A stretch of 64,000 nucleotides of DNA from Enterococcus hermanniensis (GCF_001885945.1 NZ_JXKQ01000006.1:585-64584); one strand, 5' to 3'. Positions 10,069-21,754 are shown, numbered from the stretch's first letter. Translations and numbers: made by a program. Notes: generated from the sequence alone by a model not told the origin.

Positions 10069-11034
10069 CTATTTTGTTTCTTTGATGCTATCAGGATCAA
10101 TACCTAGTGCAGTAGCCATGTCTTTATTGACCACTAGTTCTAAGTTATCAGCTGATTCAACGGGCATAGTTGCAGGTTCGGCGTCGCCATCTAAAATTTT
10201 GGCTGCCATTTTACCTGTTTGCTTCCCAAGTGCTTCGTAGTCGATGCCGACTGTTGCTAAGCCGCCGTCTTTTACTTGGTCAGTTGATCCAGCAACAAGT
10301 GGAATTTTTTTCTCTTTAACAACTTCACCAACTACGCTAGCAGCGCTGGCAAATGTATTATCAGTTGGGACATAGATGCCATCTGTTTCGTTAGCTAATG
10401 ATTCCGTGACTTGTTGGACATCATTCGTTGTATTTGCTGTTTTGACTTTGACAGCAACACCAGCTTTTTTCAAAGCTTTCTCAGCTAAATCAGCTTGGAT
10501 TTTAGAGTTGGCTTCACCAGCGTTGTACATGATTCCGATTGTTTTAGCGTCTGGAACAATTGATAGTAAAAGATCGATTTGTTTGTCGATTGGCACCATA
10601 TCGGTAGTTCCAGTTACGTTTCCGCCAGGTTTTTTAGCACTCTTGACTAATTTTGCTTCTTTTAAATCAGTTACAGCTGTGACTGCAATCGGGATATCTG
10701 TTGTTGCATTCAATAAGGATTGCGCCGCAGGTGTCGCGATTCCTAAGAGCAAATCGGGCTTTTCTTTGATTAGTTTATCGCTCATACTTTTTAAGTTGTC
10801 TTGGTTGTTTTGAGCATTTTGATAATCGATTTTTAGATTATCGCCTTCTTTATAACCGCCCTCTGCTAAGCCTTCTTTAAATCCATCATAAGCACTATCC
10901 AACGAAGCATGCTGTACTAATTGTAAAACACCAACGTGCTTCATGTTATCGTCACTTGCGCTGTCATTACTACCACAAGCACCTAACATCAATAAACTAA
11001 CTAACCCAATTCCTGCCAATACTGTTTTTTTCAT
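10069..11034 (-). CDS. ABC transporter substrate-binding lipoprotein, TrpX-like
   Basis: 321 residues. The signal peptide MKKTVLAGIGLVSLLMLGAC ends in a lipobox (LGAC), so it is a membrane-anchored lipoprotein. The mature part is an ABC_sub_bind periplasmic-fold domain (HVGVLQLVQHASLDSA...). I chose ATG at 11034 with AAGGAGAG upstream. The in-frame GTG at 11070 lies inside the leader terminator hairpin and has no ribosome site. It is the first gene of the operon, downstream of an attenuator-like leader. Tryptophan is the likely ligand by family, unproven here. Confidence 0.88.
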   Translation of the reverse strand: MKKTVLAGIGLVSLLMLGACGSNDSASDDNMKHVGVLQLVQHASLDSAYDGFKEGLAEGGYKEGDNLKIDYQNAQNNQDNLKSMSDKLIKEKPDLLLGIATPAAQSLLNATTDIPIAVTAVTDLKEAKLVKSAKKPGGNVTGTTDMVPIDKQIDLLLSIVPDAKTIGIMYNAGEANSKIQADLAEKALKKAGVAVKVKTANTTNDVQQVTESLANETDGIYVPTDNTFASAASVVGEVVKEKKIPLVAGSTDQVKDGGLATVGIDYEALGKQTGKMAAKILDGDAEPATMPVESADNLELVVNKDMATALGIDPDSIKETK

Positions 11035-11055
11035 TCTTTTTCTCTCCTTTATAGT

Positions 11056-11325
11056 AAAAAAATCACCCACCTAGAAGTATAGAAACTCTAAGTGGGTGAT
11101 ACGAATGCAAAAAATATTATGCTTCAGCCACTTAGATTTCTCTATGCGGCCGGCGGTACGTCAAAATTCTCTAGCCATCATAGATACAAAAAACACTTAG
11201 GTCGTTTGTATCCACTTCAATGAATACAAACCTATCTAAAATAGCTAAAGTAATAGCGGTTATTCAGTTGTAAGTTTTGTGTGTCCAACATAAGAACAAC
11301 CCCCAACGTGTTAAGATGTAAATTA
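11056..11325 (-). promoter_or_regulatory. Transcription attenuator or riboswitch-like leader of the ABC operon
   Basis: On the minus strand a 14-bp terminator stem (11087-11100 with 11062-11075) is followed by a T run at 11056-11062, just before the operon's ribosome site. A segment about 30 bases upstream (11128-11136, TCTAAGTGG on the minus strand) is complementary to the 5' arm of that terminator, so an antiterminator can form. Upstream there are further dyads, including TTTGTATTC/GGATACAAA and a competing GATACAAA/TTTTTGTATC. I see no T-box GGTGG motif or other riboswitch consensus I know. The ligand is unknown. The upstream limit is approximate. Confidence 0.65.
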
Positions 11326-11469
11326 GTATACGTGAAGAAAAATTAGATGTCAATAATAAAAAGAAGAATATTCTGAATATTCGAAAATGTAAATTTAAAT
11401 AGTAGATTGTTGTATTTACTGAAAATGTTAAGAAAACCTTGCGTAAGTAAATACTACGCTTTGAACCTA

Positions 11470-11498
11470 TTGACTTTTATGCTTACCTCATGTATCAT
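11470..11498 (+). promoter_or_regulatory. rpoBC promoter
   Basis: TTGACT (11470-11475), a 17-base spacer and TATCAT (11493-11498) preceded by TG. It sits 240 bases upstream of rpoB, leaving a long 5' leader. Confidence 0.7.
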
Positions 11499-11524
11499 AT
11501 TAATTTGCTAAAACTATCTGAAAC

Positions 11525-11735
11525 GATAAAAGGCAGGAACGAAATATTGTCCGTTCCGGCTTTTAATAGGGAACAAAAGTAGAAGCTCGTGAATATATTT
11601 TCAAGAGAACGTTCTATTTTTGGTTTTTTTTTGCCTAAAAGCCGCAAAAAATGTCAGGTGTTACATGAATTTAATTTTTGTAACATAAATGTAATTTATC
11701 TTCGGATCGGTTTTCAAAACTTTTAAGAGGGGTGA
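11525..11735 (+). ncRNA. rpoB 5' leader with hairpins (Lacto-rpoB motif position)
   Basis: The long leader holds GGAACG/CGTTCC (about 11536-11556) in a larger stem ending in TTTT, and an AGAACGTTCT palindrome near 11606. A conserved structured leader called the Lacto-rpoB motif is known in front of rpoB in lactic acid bacteria. I assign this by position and hairpins; I did not match the consensus. Confidence 0.4.
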
Positions 11736-11740
11736 AGAAC

Positions 11741-14700
11741 TTGGCTGGACACGTAGTGAAATACGGAAAACACCGAGAACGTAGAAGCTTCGCACAAATC
11801 AGTGAAGTGTTGGAATTACCGAATTTGATCGAAATTCAAACAGATTCTTATCAATGGTTCCTAGATGAGGGCTTGCAAGAAATGTTTGAAGACATTTTGC
11901 CAATTGAAGATTTTAATGGAAACTTGTCACTTGAATTTGTTGACTATGAATTAAAAGAACCTAAATACACGGTAGCAGAGGCTCGTTCACACGATGCAAA
12001 TTATTCTGCTCCATTACATGTTGTATTACGTTTAGTAAACCGCGAAACTGGTGAAATCAAATCCCAAGAAGTATTCTTTGGCGATTTCCCATTAATGACT
12101 GAACAAGGAACCTTTATCATTAACGGAGCAGAACGTGTTATTGTATCTCAATTAGTTCGTTCTCCTGGCGTTTACTTCCATGGAAAAGTGGATAAAAATG
12201 GTAAAGAAGGCTTTGGTTCAACTGTTATTCCTAACCGTGGTGCATGGTTAGAAATGGAAACAGATGCTAAAGATATTTCGTATGTACGTATCGACCGTAC
12301 TCGTAAGATTCCTTTAACGACGTTAGTTCGTGCGTTAGGTTTTGGTTCAGATGATACAATTTTTGAAATCTTCGGCGAAAGCGAATCATTACGTAACACA
12401 ATCGAGAAAGACTTGCATAAAAACCCAAGTGATTCTCGTACAGAAGAAGGTTTGAAAGACTTATACGAACGTTTACGTCCGGGCGAGCCTAAAACAGCAG
12501 ACAGCTCTCGTAGTTTGCTTACTGCTCGTTTCTTTGATCCAAAACGTTACGACTTAGCCAATGTTGGTCGTTACAAAGTAAATAAAAAATTAGATCTTAA
12601 AACACGTCTATTGAATTTAACATTAGCAGAAACGTTAGTGGATCCTGAAACTGGCGAAATCATCGTTGAAAAAGGGACTGTTCTTACACACCAAGTAATG
12701 GAAGAAACACTTGGCGAACGTTTAGAAAATGGTTTGAACTCAGTGACTTACTACCCAACAGATGATGCAGTCGTGACTGATCCAATGACTGTTCAAGTCA
12801 TCAAAGTCTTTTCACCAAAAGATCCTGAACGTGAAGTAACAGTGATCGGTAATAACTATCCTGATTCTTCTGTCCGTACAGTTCGTCCTGCAGATATTAT
12901 TGCTTCAATGAGCTATTTCTTAAACTTGATGGAAGGCATCGGCAATGTCGATGACATCGACCATTTAGGGAATCGTCGTATCCGTTCAGTTGGTGAATTA
13001 TTACAAAATCAATTCCGTATTGGGTTAGCTCGGATGGAACGTGTTGTGCGCGAACGTATGTCGATTCAAGACCAAGAAACATTGACACCACAACAATTGA
13101 TCAATATTCGTCCAGTTGTTGCTAGTATCAAAGAATTCTTTGGTTCTTCTCAATTGTCACAGTTCATGGATCAAACCAACCCTCTAGGAGAGTTGACACA
13201 CAAACGTCGTCTGTCTGCCTTAGGGCCTGGTGGTTTGACTCGTGACCGTGCCGGATATGAAGTTCGAGACGTTCACTATTCTCACTATGGCCGTATGTGC
13301 CCGATTGAAACACCCGAAGGTCCGAACATTGGGTTGATCAATAGTTTGGCGTCATACGCGAAAGTGAATAAATTTGGTTTCATTGAAACACCTTACCGTC
13401 GTGTGGATCGTTCAACTGGTCAAGTAACAGATAAAATCGATTACTTAACAGCTGATATCGAGGACCATTACGTTGTTGCTCAAGCAAACAGTAAGTTAAA
13501 CGAAGATGGCTCTTTCGTAGAGGAAGTTGTTATGGCTCGTGCTACTTCTGAAAACTTGGAAGTAACAATCGATAAAGTGGATTACATGGATGTATCACCA
13601 AAACAAGTAGTCGCAGTCGCTACTGCATGTATCCCGTTCTTAGAAAACGATGACTCTAACCGTGCCTTGATGGGAGCCAACATGCAGCGTCAAGCAGTGC
13701 CTTTGATCAATCCTAAGTCTCCTTGGGTTGGTACTGGTATGGAATACAAAGCTGCTCATGACTCAGGTGCAGCTTTACTATGTAAACATGATGGTGTGGT
13801 TGAATTCGTTGATGCTCACGAAGTTCGTGTCCGTCGCGACAACGGCGCATTAGATAAATATGACATCACGAAATTCCGTCGTTCAAACTCAGGGACTAGC
13901 TATAACCAACGTCCATTAGTTGAATTAGGTGAAAAAGTTGATGCTGGCGATATCTTAGCTGATGGACCATCTATGGAAAATGGCGAATTGGCTTTAGGCC
14001 AAAACGTTGTCGTAGCTTTCATGACTTGGGAAGGTTACAACTATGAAGATGCGATCATCATGAGTCGTCGTTTAGTAAAAGACGATGTCTATACTTCTGT
14101 CCATATTGAAGAATATGAATCAGAAGCACGTGACACTAAATTAGGACCTGAAGAAATCACTCGCGAAATCCCTAACGTTGGGGAAGATGCATTGAAGAAC
14201 TTAGACGAAATGGGTATCATCCGCATCGGTGCTGAAGTACAAGATGGCGATTTACTCGTTGGTAAAGTAACACCTAAGGGCGTTACTGAATTATCTGCTG
14301 AAGAACGTCTATTGCATGCGATCTTCGGTGAAAAAGCTCGTGAAGTTCGTGATACTTCTCTACGTGTACCTCACGGTGGTGGCGGAATCGTCCATGACGT
14401 GAAGATCTTTACACGTGAAGCAGGCGATGAATTATCTCCTGGTGTGAATATGTTAGTGCGCGTTTATATCGTGCAAAAACGTAAGATTCATGAAGGGGAC
14501 AAAATGGCCGGCCGTCACGGAAATAAAGGGGTCGTATCTCGTATCATGCCGGAAGAAGATATGCCATTCTTACCAGATGGTACACCCGTTGATATCATGT
14601 TGAACCCACTAGGGGTGCCATCACGTATGAATATCGGGCAAGTATTGGAATTACACTTAGGGATGGCCGCTCGCCAACTAGGTATCCATGTTGCAACACC

Positions 14701-15358
14701 GGTCTTCGATGGTGCACAAGATAGCGATGTTTGGGAAACTGTCCGCGAAGCTCGAATGGCTGCGGATGCTAAAACTGTTCTTTACGATGGACGTACGGGT
14801 GAACCATTTGATAACCGTATCTCTGTCGGTGTAATGTACATGATCAAATTGGCCCACATGGTCGATGATAAATTGCATGCTCGTTCAATCGGACCATACT
14901 CTCTTGTTACACAACAACCATTGGGTGGTAAAGCTCAATTTGGTGGACAACGTTTCGGGGAAATGGAAGTTTGGGCACTAGAAGCATATGGTGCTGCCTA
15001 TACATTACAAGAAATCTTGACTTACAAATCAGATGATGTAGTCGGTCGTGTAAAAACTTACGAAGCCATCGTCAAAGGTGAACCTATTCCAAAACCAGGA
15101 GTACCTGAATCTTTCCGCGTATTAGTGAAAGAATTACAAGCACTTGGTTTAGATATGCAAGTCTTAGATATCAACGATAAAGAAATCGAGTTACGTGACA
15201 TGGATGACGATGATGATGATTTGATTACAGTCGATGCTTTGACAAAATATGCAGAACAACAACAATCTGCTAAAGAAGTCAAAGAGCAAGCTGCTGCTGA
15301 AAAAGCAGAACAAAAATCTGATTTGATCCAAGAAATCGAAACTGCTGAAGACTTATAA
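11741..15358 (+). CDS. rpoB: DNA-directed RNA polymerase subunit beta
   Basis: 1205 residues, the catalytic beta subunit. The start is TTG at 11741 giving [15 protein letters not shown], as in other enterococci, with a GAGGGGTG ribosome site. An in-frame GTG at 11732 would overlap that site. The rifampicin pocket ([27 protein letters not shown]) has the wild-type residues. Conserved blocks such as [32 protein letters not shown] and [19 protein letters not shown] are intact. The C-terminal tail is acidic and charged, usual for the genus. It is followed by rpoC after a strong intercistronic hairpin. Confidence 0.98.
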   Translation: MAGHVVKYGKHRERRSFAQISEVLELPNLIEIQTDSYQWFLDEGLQEMFEDILPIEDFNGNLSLEFVDYELKEPKYTVAEARSHDANYSAPLHVVLRLVNRETGEIKSQEVFFGDFPLMTEQGTFIINGAERVIVSQLVRSPGVYFHGKVDKNGKEGFGSTVIPNRGAWLEMETDAKDISYVRIDRTRKIPLTTLVRALGFGSDDTIFEIFGESESLRNTIEKDLHKNPSDSRTEEGLKDLYERLRPGEPKTADSSRSLLTARFFDPKRYDLANVGRYKVNKKLDLKTRLLNLTLAETLVDPETGEIIVEKGTVLTHQVMEETLGERLENGLNSVTYYPTDDAVVTDPMTVQVIKVFSPKDPEREVTVIGNNYPDSSVRTVRPADIIASMSYFLNLMEGIGNVDDIDHLGNRRIRSVGELLQNQFRIGLARMERVVRERMSIQDQETLTPQQLINIRPVVASIKEFFGSSQLSQFMDQTNPLGELTHKRRLSALGPGGLTRDRAGYEVRDVHYSHYGRMCPIETPEGPNIGLINSLASYAKVNKFGFIETPYRRVDRSTGQVTDKIDYLTADIEDHYVVAQANSKLNEDGSFVEEVVMARATSENLEVTIDKVDYMDVSPKQVVAVATACIPFLENDDSNRALMGANMQRQAVPLINPKSPWVGTGMEYKAAHDSGAALLCKHDGVVEFVDAHEVRVRRDNGALDKYDITKFRRSNSGTSYNQRPLVELGEKVDAGDILADGPSMENGELALGQNVVVAFMTWEGYNYEDAIIMSRRLVKDDVYTSVHIEEYESEARDTKLGPEEITREIPNVGEDALKNLDEMGIIRIGAEVQDGDLLVGKVTPKGVTELSAEERLLHAIFGEKAREVRDTSLRVPHGGGGIVHDVKIFTREAGDELSPGVNMLVRVYIVQKRKIHEGDKMAGRHGNKGVVSRIMPEEDMPFLPDGTPVDIMLNPLGVPSRMNIGQVLELHLGMAARQLGIHVATPVFDGAQDSDVWETVREARMAADAKTVLYDGRTGEPFDNRISVGVMYMIKLAHMVDDKLHARSIGPYSLVTQQPLGGKAQFGGQRFGEMEVWALEAYGAAYTLQEILTYKSDDVVGRVKTYEAIVKGEPIPKPGVPESFRVLVKELQALGLDMQVLDINDKEIELRDMDDDDDDLITVDALTKYAEQQQSAKEVKEQAAAEKAEQKSDLIQEIETAEDL

Positions 15359-15375
15359 GAGTCACACTTGCCATA

Positions 15376-15406
15376 CGTAAGTCAGCTGATCATTAGCTGA
15401 CTTACG
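15376..15406 (+). other. Intercistronic hairpin between rpoB and rpoC
   Basis: CGTAAGTCAGCT (15376-15387) and AGCTGACTTACG (15395-15406) form a perfect 12-bp stem with a 7-base loop. No T run follows, so it is not an ordinary terminator. A role in processing or mRNA stability is inference. Confidence 0.75.
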
Positions 15407-15432
15407 ATAATATGAATTGGAGGGAAACCCTT

Positions 15433-18400
15433 TTGATCGATGTAAATAAATTCGAAAGTATGCAAATAGGTTTGGCTTCTCCTGAAAAAATCAGAAGCTG
15501 GTCATACGGTGAAGTAAAAAAACCGGAAACCATTAACTATCGTACATTGAAACCTGAACGTGAAGGGTTATTCGATGAAAGAATTTTTGGGCCTACCAAA
15601 GACTGGGAATGTGCCTGTGGAAAATACAAACGAATCCGTTATAAAGGAATCGTTTGTGACCGTTGTGGTGTTGAAGTCACACGTTCAAAAGTTCGTCGTG
15701 AACGTATGGGTCACATCGAATTAGCAGCTCCTGTAACACATATCTGGTACTTCAAAGGAATTCCTTCTCGTATGGGTCTTGTATTAGATATGAGCCCTCG
15801 TGCGTTAGAAGAAATCATCTATTTTGCATCATATGTCGTAATCGATCCAGGCAATACGAGCCTAGAGAAAAAACAATTATTGACTGAACGTGAGTACCGT
15901 GAAAAACGTGAGCAATACGGTCAAGAATTCCAAGCAGCTATGGGTGCTGAAGCCATCAAACAACTACTAGACAAAGTAGACTTAGAAGGCGAAACAGTTG
16001 AATTAAAAGAAGAATTGAAAACGGCTCAAGGACAAAAACGTACACGTGCTATTCGTCGTTTAGATGTTTTAGAAGCATTCCGTTCTTCAGGCAATCTTCC
16101 TAGCTGGATGGTTATGGATGTTATCCCTGTCATTCCGCCAGATCTACGTCCAATGGTACAATTAGAAGGTGGCCGTTTTGCAACGAGTGACTTGAATGAT
16201 TTGTATCGTCGTGTAATCAACCGTAACAATCGGTTGAAACGTTTGTTAGACTTGAATGCACCAAATATCATTGTCCAAAATGAAAAACGGATGCTTCAAG
16301 AAGCCGTTGATGCGTTGATCGATAATGGTCGTCGTGGCCGTCCAGTTACTGGACCAGGTAACCGTCCATTGAAATCTTTATCTCATATGTTGAAAGGGAA
16401 ACAAGGTCGTTTCCGTCAAAACTTATTGGGTAAACGGGTCGATTACTCTGCACGTTCCGTTATCGTTGTTGGACCATTCTTGAAAATGTATCAATGTGGT
16501 CTTCCAAAAGAAATGGCAATCGAATTGTTCAAACCTTTCGTTATGAAAGAATTAGTTCAACGCGAAATTGCTTCAAATATCAAAAATGCAAAACGTAAAA
16601 TCGAACGTCAAGAAGACGTTGTATGGGATATCTTAGAAGAAGTTATCAAAGAACATCCTGTTTTACTTAACCGGGCACCTACGCTACACAGATTGGGTAT
16701 CCAAGCATTCGAACCAATCTTAGTTGAAGGTCGTGCAATCCGTCTTCACCCATTAGTATGTGAAGCCTACAATGCCGATTTCGATGGAGACCAAATGGCT
16801 GTCCATTTACCTCTAGGTGAAGAAGCTCAAGCAGAAGCTCGTATGTTGATGCTTGCTGCTACACATATCTTGAACCCTAAAGATGGTAAACCAGTTGTAA
16901 CCCCATCTCAAGATATGGTCTTAGGTAACTATTACCTAACAATGGAAGAAGAAGGCCGTGAAGGTGAAGGAATGATCTTCCGTGATATGAATGAAGCTGT
17001 CCTAGCATGGCGCAATGGCTACGTTCATTTACACTCACGTGTAGCTGTTAATCCTAATACATTAGGTGACAAACCATTCACAGAAGAACAAAAAGAACGC
17101 ATGTTGATCACAACTGTTGGTAAAATTATCTTCAATGAGATCATGCCGCAAGAGTTCCCTTACTTGAATGAACCAACTGATTTCAATTTAACTCAACACA
17201 CACCTGACAAATATTTTGTCGAAAAAGGTACAGATATTCCTGCAGTGATCAAAAAACAAGAAATTATCTTGCCATTCAAAAAGAAAAATCTTGGAAATAT
17301 CATTGCTGAAGTCTTCAAACGTTTCAAAGTCACTGATACATCAATGATGCTTGACCGTATGAAAGACTTAGGTTATAAACACTCAACTTATGCTGGGATG
17401 ACCGTTGGTATCGCTGATATCATGGCCTTGGCTGAGAAACAAGAAATCATCGATAACGCCCACAAACAAGTGGCTACGATCACGAAACAATTCCGTCGTG
17501 GTTTGATTACTGATGACGAACGTTATGAACGTGTTATCGCTGTCTGGAATGCAGCGAAAGATGACATTCAACAACGACTAATGGAATCATTAGATGCGAA
17601 GAACCCAATCTTCATGATGTCTGATTCTGGAGCCCGTGGTAACATCTCCAACTTTACTCAGCTTGCTGGTATGCGTGGATTGATGGCCGCTCCGAATGGT
17701 CAAATCATGGAATTGCCGATCATTTCTAACTTCCGTGAAGGTCTATCTGTCTTGGAAATGTTTATCTCTACTCACGGGGCTCGTAAAGGGATGACCGATA
17801 CCGCCTTGAAGACAGCCGATTCAGGTTACTTAACACGTCGTTTGGTTGACGTTGCCCAAGATGTTATCGTACGTGAAGAAGATTGTGGTACTGACCGCGG
17901 TCTAGAAATCTCTGCGATCCGTGAAGGTAATGAAATTATTGAATCATTAGAAGAACGTCTAGTTGGACGTTATACTCAAAAATCAGTGAAACATCCTGAA
18001 ACTGGAGAAGTATTACTTCCTGCAGATGCATTGATCAGTGAAGAAGATGCAAAACTGATTATCAATTCTGGTGTTGAACGCTTAACGATTCGTTCAGTCT
18101 TCACATGTAATACAAAACATGGTGTATGTAAACATTGTTACGGCCGCAACTTGGCAACTGGTGATGACGTTGAAGTCGGTGAAGCAGTTGGTACCATCGC
18201 TGCCCAATCAATCGGTGAACCTGGTACTCAGTTGACCATGCGTACATTCCATACCGGTGGGGTTGCCGGAGATGATATTACACAAGGTCTTCCTCGTGTC
18301 CAAGAAATCTTCGAAGCACGTAATCCTAAAGGTTTAGCTGTCATTACTGAAGTTACTGGTGAAGTGGTTGAGATCGTTGAAGATGCTGCGACTCGTTCGA

Positions 18401-19086
18401 AAGAAGTTACCGTCAAAGGTGAAACAGATACTCGTACGTATACAGTTCCTTATACTTCTCGTATGAAAGTTGCTGAAGGCGATACAGTTCATCGTGGTGC
18501 ACAATTAACAGAAGGATCAATCGATCCTAAACACTTGTTGCAAGTTCGCGATGTAATCTCAGTTGAAACATACTTACTACGTGAAGTTCAACGTGTTTAC
18601 CGTATGCAAGGGGTAGAAATCGGCGACAAACATATTGAAGTAATGGTTCGTCAAATGTTACGTAAAGTCCGCGTTATGGATCCAGGTGACACAGATATCT
18701 TGCCAGGTACATTACTTGATATTGCTGATTTCAAAGACCAAAACTACACTACGTTGGTTTCTGGTGGAACGCCCGCAACATCTCGTCCAGTCTTGCTTGG
18801 TATTACAAAAGCATCATTGGAAACAAACAGCTTCTTATCTGCTGCATCATTCCAAGAAACAACTCGTGTCTTGACTGATGCTGCGATCCGCGGTAAGAAA
18901 GATCCGTTACTTGGATTGAAAGAAAATGTTATTATCGGTAAAATCATTCCTGCTGGTACAGGTATGGCAACTTACCGTAACATGGAACCAAAAGAAGTTG
19001 TTGTCGCAAGCGAAAATGTCTACAGTATCTCTGATATTGAAGCACAAATGGCTGCGGAAGATGCTTTGAACAATCCATTAAACTAA
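15433..19086 (+). CDS. rpoC: DNA-directed RNA polymerase subunit beta'
   Basis: 1217 residues. It has the N-terminal zinc site ([20 protein letters not shown]), the active-site [14 protein letters not shown] with the three magnesium-binding aspartates, the bridge helix region near [17 protein letters not shown], and the second zinc ribbon (CGTDRG...[13 protein letters not shown]). The start is TTG at 15433 ([16 protein letters not shown]) behind GGAGGG at 15419-15424. The in-frame ATG at 15412 would place the ribosome site inside the coding sequence and has none of its own. It is transcribed with rpoB and ends at a strong terminator. Confidence 0.97.
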   Translation: MIDVNKFESMQIGLASPEKIRSWSYGEVKKPETINYRTLKPEREGLFDERIFGPTKDWECACGKYKRIRYKGIVCDRCGVEVTRSKVRRERMGHIELAAPVTHIWYFKGIPSRMGLVLDMSPRALEEIIYFASYVVIDPGNTSLEKKQLLTEREYREKREQYGQEFQAAMGAEAIKQLLDKVDLEGETVELKEELKTAQGQKRTRAIRRLDVLEAFRSSGNLPSWMVMDVIPVIPPDLRPMVQLEGGRFATSDLNDLYRRVINRNNRLKRLLDLNAPNIIVQNEKRMLQEAVDALIDNGRRGRPVTGPGNRPLKSLSHMLKGKQGRFRQNLLGKRVDYSARSVIVVGPFLKMYQCGLPKEMAIELFKPFVMKELVQREIASNIKNAKRKIERQEDVVWDILEEVIKEHPVLLNRAPTLHRLGIQAFEPILVEGRAIRLHPLVCEAYNADFDGDQMAVHLPLGEEAQAEARMLMLAATHILNPKDGKPVVTPSQDMVLGNYYLTMEEEGREGEGMIFRDMNEAVLAWRNGYVHLHSRVAVNPNTLGDKPFTEEQKERMLITTVGKIIFNEIMPQEFPYLNEPTDFNLTQHTPDKYFVEKGTDIPAVIKKQEIILPFKKKNLGNIIAEVFKRFKVTDTSMMLDRMKDLGYKHSTYAGMTVGIADIMALAEKQEIIDNAHKQVATITKQFRRGLITDDERYERVIAVWNAAKDDIQQRLMESLDAKNPIFMMSDSGARGNISNFTQLAGMRGLMAAPNGQIMELPIISNFREGLSVLEMFISTHGARKGMTDTALKTADSGYLTRRLVDVAQDVIVREEDCGTDRGLEISAIREGNEIIESLEERLVGRYTQKSVKHPETGEVLLPADALISEEDAKLIINSGVERLTIRSVFTCNTKHGVCKHCYGRNLATGDDVEVGEAVGTIAAQSIGEPGTQLTMRTFHTGGVAGDDITQGLPRVQEIFEARNPKGLAVITEVTGEVVEIVEDAATRSKEVTVKGETDTRTYTVPYTSRMKVAEGDTVHRGAQLTEGSIDPKHLLQVRDVISVETYLLREVQRVYRMQGVEIGDKHIEVMVRQMLRKVRVMDPGDTDILPGTLLDIADFKDQNYTTLVSGGTPATSRPVLLGITKASLETNSFLSAASFQETTRVLTDAAIRGKKDPLLGLKENVIIGKIIPAGTGMATYRNMEPKEVVVASENVYSISDIEAQMAAEDALNNPLN

Positions 19087-19141
19087 ATTTTAAGTTGCGT
19101 TTCGTAAAGAAACTAAACAAAATTAAGTAGAATATGTGAAA

Positions 19142-19182
19142 AAAGACCACAAGATTCGTTTAGAATCTTGTGGTCTTTTTCT
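19142..19182 (+). terminator. rpoBC terminator
   Basis: GACCACAAGATTC (19145-19157) and GAATCTTGTGGTC (19163-19175) form a perfect 13-bp stem followed by TTTTT. Confidence 0.92.
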
Positions 19183-19338
19183 TTTCAAGGTATTATAGGA
19201 AAGTATTTGCATAAATGAGAGCGGTAACTTTAAAGAGATATTAAATTTCGTTTAGAGCGATAAAGAAAACCTATTGTTATAGTACGGTTTATGAGAAAAT
19301 AACTTGAAAATATATGGATATGATGTTTGAGGTGTGAC

Positions 19339-20436
19339 ATGAGCAAAGCGAAGAAAATCATTTTGACTATTATCGGAATCATCGTGGTGCTTGTCGGTGG
19401 GATAAGTGTTTATTTACTAAAGGTAAATAGCGATGTAGATCAGGCAGTCTCGAAAATGACTAAGACCGTCAAATATACAAACAAGCGATCGGATACAGTG
19501 GATTTAAATAATGGAGAACCCTTTTCTATTTTATTGATGGGAACTGATACAGGTGACAAGGGTAGAACATATCAAGGTCGTTCTGACTCAATGATGGTCG
19601 TAACTATCAATCCAAAAAAGAAACAAACGATCATGACGAGTTTGGACCGAGATATTTATACGCAAATGGTTGGCTATAAAGGGGACGAAAATACCTATGT
19701 AGCTGATGGTGATACTTACTATGATAAATTGAATGCAGCCTATTCTTTAGGCGGTACAAAAATGGCAATCGAGTCAGTCCAAAAAATGATGGATATCCCC
19801 ATTGATCATTATGTGGAAATAAACATGAAAGGTTTAAAATCTTTAGTTGATGCCATCGGTGGGATCGAAGTGAATAATAAAATTGAATTTACTTTAGATG
19901 GTGTGCATTTGAAAAAAGGCAAACAAACATTAGATGGCAGACATGCCTTGGAGTACGTTCGGATGCGCCATGAAGATCCAAAAGGTGATGTTGGACGCCA
20001 AGCAAGACAAAGGGAAATCCTTACTAAGATCGTGAAAAAAATGATTTCAGTTGATTCTGTGACGCAATATAAAAAATATTTGCGCGCGGTTGAAGAGTAT
20101 GTCCGTACTGACCTGACATGGAATCAAATGTTGACAGTCGCTAAAGACTATACTCCGGCCGCAGAAACCATCAAACAAACGCAAGTAGCAGGTAACGGGG
20201 AAATGATTCAAGGGATTTATTTCCAAATTTTAGGACTTAATAGCTTGCTTGAAGAGCAAAATACTTTGAAAAAACAATTGGGTCTACCGACGAAAAAAGA
20301 ATTGCCGAATTATGATGAAGATGATGATAACCAATTATTCTTCGATGACAGTGATGTCAAAGTCAGTGCAGGAAATCATTATGATTACACCGGTTACGGA
20401 AACATCCTCTATCCAATCGATAGTGAAAATTATTAG
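19339..20436 (+). CDS. LytR-CpsA-Psr (LCP) family cell-wall glycopolymer ligase
   Basis: 365 residues with a short cytoplasmic N-terminus, one membrane segment (about residues 7-27) and an extracellular LCP domain from about residue 55. Family hallmarks are visible: LLMGTDTG, GRSDSMMVVTINP, LDRDIYT, KLNAAYSLGG and YVRMRHEDPKGDVGRQARQREI, whose arginines bind polyprenyl pyrophosphate. LCP enzymes attach teichoic acid or polysaccharide to peptidoglycan. ATG at 19339 follows GAGGTG; an in-frame TTG at 19327 has no ribosome site. The protein ends in an acidic tail. Confidence 0.9.
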   Translation: MSKAKKIILTIIGIIVVLVGGISVYLLKVNSDVDQAVSKMTKTVKYTNKRSDTVDLNNGEPFSILLMGTDTGDKGRTYQGRSDSMMVVTINPKKKQTIMTSLDRDIYTQMVGYKGDENTYVADGDTYYDKLNAAYSLGGTKMAIESVQKMMDIPIDHYVEINMKGLKSLVDAIGGIEVNNKIEFTLDGVHLKKGKQTLDGRHALEYVRMRHEDPKGDVGRQARQREILTKIVKKMISVDSVTQYKKYLRAVEEYVRTDLTWNQMLTVAKDYTPAAETIKQTQVAGNGEMIQGIYFQILGLNSLLEEQNTLKKQLGLPTKKELPNYDEDDDNQLFFDDSDVKVSAGNHYDYTGYGNILYPIDSENY

Positions 20437-20467
20437 AACTTGAGCAGCTGCTTAAGTTCTTTTTTTG
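20437..20467 (+). terminator. Terminator after the LCP gene
   Basis: GAACTTGAGCA and TGCTTAAGTTC form a stem across a short centre, followed by seven T residues. Confidence 0.8.
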
Positions 20468-20544
20468 CATTTATTTAATAAATGAGCAGATCCATGTCTA
20501 TTTTTTTAGAAAAGTCTATGATAAGAAAAAAGGAGGTCGGTTTT

Positions 20545-21069
20545 ATGAAAGAAGAAAAAGCAATATTCGCAGGCGGTTGTTTTTGGTGTATGGTCAAACC
20601 GTTTGATCAGACTCCAGGGATCAAGAAAGTCGTTTCTGGATATACAGGAGGTCATGTTCCCAATCCAACTTACGAAGAAGTTTGCAGTGGGGCAACCGGA
20701 CATACAGAAGCTGTCGAGATCACATTTGATCCAGAGGTCATTTCCTATCAACAACTGGTTGAAATCTATTGGCAACAAACTGATCCGACCGATGCGTTTG
20801 GTCAATTTACTGATCGTGGCGATTCGTATCGTCCAGTGATCTTTTATGCTTCGTCTGAACAAAAGGCAGTTGCAGAACAATCGAAAGAACAGTTGCAAGC
20901 TAGTGGTCACTTTAAAGCTCCGATCGTAACAGCGATTGAACCAGCGCAACCTTTTTATCCGGCAGAAGAATATCATCAAGCTTTTTATCAAAAAAATCCT
21001 GCACATTACAATGCTTACAGTGAAGGGTCCGGTCGGAAAGGATTTATTCGTCAACATTGGGATGCTTAG
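20545..21069 (+). CDS. msrA: Peptide-methionine (S)-S-oxide reductase MsrA
   Basis: 174 residues, single-domain MsrA. The catalytic GGCFWC motif has the reactive cysteine at position 12. [19 protein letters not shown] and [10 protein letters not shown] are family blocks. It repairs S-form methionine sulfoxide in proteins using thioredoxin. I chose ATG at 20545 with AGGAGG nine bases upstream. An in-frame ATG at 20482 lacks a ribosome site and lies next to the preceding terminator. No MsrB domain is fused. It converges with the prepilin peptidase gene, overlapping by four bases. Confidence 0.93.
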   Translation: MKEEKAIFAGGCFWCMVKPFDQTPGIKKVVSGYTGGHVPNPTYEEVCSGATGHTEAVEITFDPEVISYQQLVEIYWQQTDPTDAFGQFTDRGDSYRPVIFYASSEQKAVAEQSKEQLQASGHFKAPIVTAIEPAQPFYPAEEYHQAFYQKNPAHYNAYSEGSGRKGFIRQHWDA

Positions 21070-21754
21070 TGTTTCAATACTAACAAATAAAGCAGACCGA
21101 TAAATAGAAAGGGCACAAATGGAAGCCGTTCTAGTCTTCTCTGGTGTAAAGAATGATAGAGGTAATAAATGATTCCGGTCAGGGAAGCAACAAAGAGTAT
21201 TTGGATCAGCTCATAACTAGATAAGAAAAAACTCCATAGTCCAATAATCCAAAGATCTCCCAGACCAAGACTGTTTGGGAGTATTTTTTGGCTAAAAAAG
21301 AAAATTACTATAGCGTACAACGGTTGCCACCAATAAATATTGGGGAGTAAGAAAAGAGCAGTTATGAATAGAAAAATCCCGCTTAGCAAAAAGATCCTCA
21401 TTTCTACGATAAAGAACTCCCAATCGATCACTGCTAAGACAAGAGTGCTTAATAACCAAAGTAATTTCCAAAGATTGAACCATTGAAACTCGGGCATACA
21501 CCAGCAAAAAAGTATCCCGCAAAAAAGTTCTAGTCCAAAACTGCGTGCTGAAAAACGTTGGAGACAATGAGTACAGCGAAAACATTGAAAGATAGCAGAG
21601 AATAATGGAATCATCTCTAGTGGATGAAGCCGAGCTTTACAATGATCACAATGAGAGGGAGGGGAAATAAGTGAGTGGTTGTTCGGCAGGCGAATACTGA
21701 CTACCGCTAAGAAAGACCCAATAATTGTTCCTAAAATAAAGTATATGATAACAT
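21066..21754 (-). pseudogene. Type IV prepilin peptidase (ComC/PilD family), frameshifted at the N-terminus
   Basis: The open frame encodes an A24 prepilin peptidase with membrane segments and the two catalytic aspartates (AVIDWEFF and LGLGDLW). Reading further upstream on the minus strand in the same frame gives ILGTIIGSFLAVVSIRLP and a zinc site with two cysteine pairs (HCDHC, FRCTHC), all expected at the N-terminus. The natural ATG at 21754, behind AAGGAGG, is one base out of frame and meets a stop after seven codons. Adding one T to the TTTT run (complement of 21733-21736) would give MLSYTLFLGTIIGSF. It may be a decayed gene, a phase-variable tract, or a sequencing error. An internal ATG at 21614 would lack the GSF and first cysteine pair. 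Confidence 0.75.

Noticed and set aside
11161-11325. T-box for the Trp-type ABC operon
   Set aside because: The context fits, but there is no GGTGG-type T-box sequence or recognisable specifier; CGTACCGCCGG is not close enough.
13126-13230. Rifampicin-resistance mutation in rpoB
   Set aside because: All the pocket residues I can compare ([24 protein letters not shown]) are wild type.
20506-21057. 183-codon minus-strand frame over msrA
   Set aside because: Shadow of msrA with no family features.
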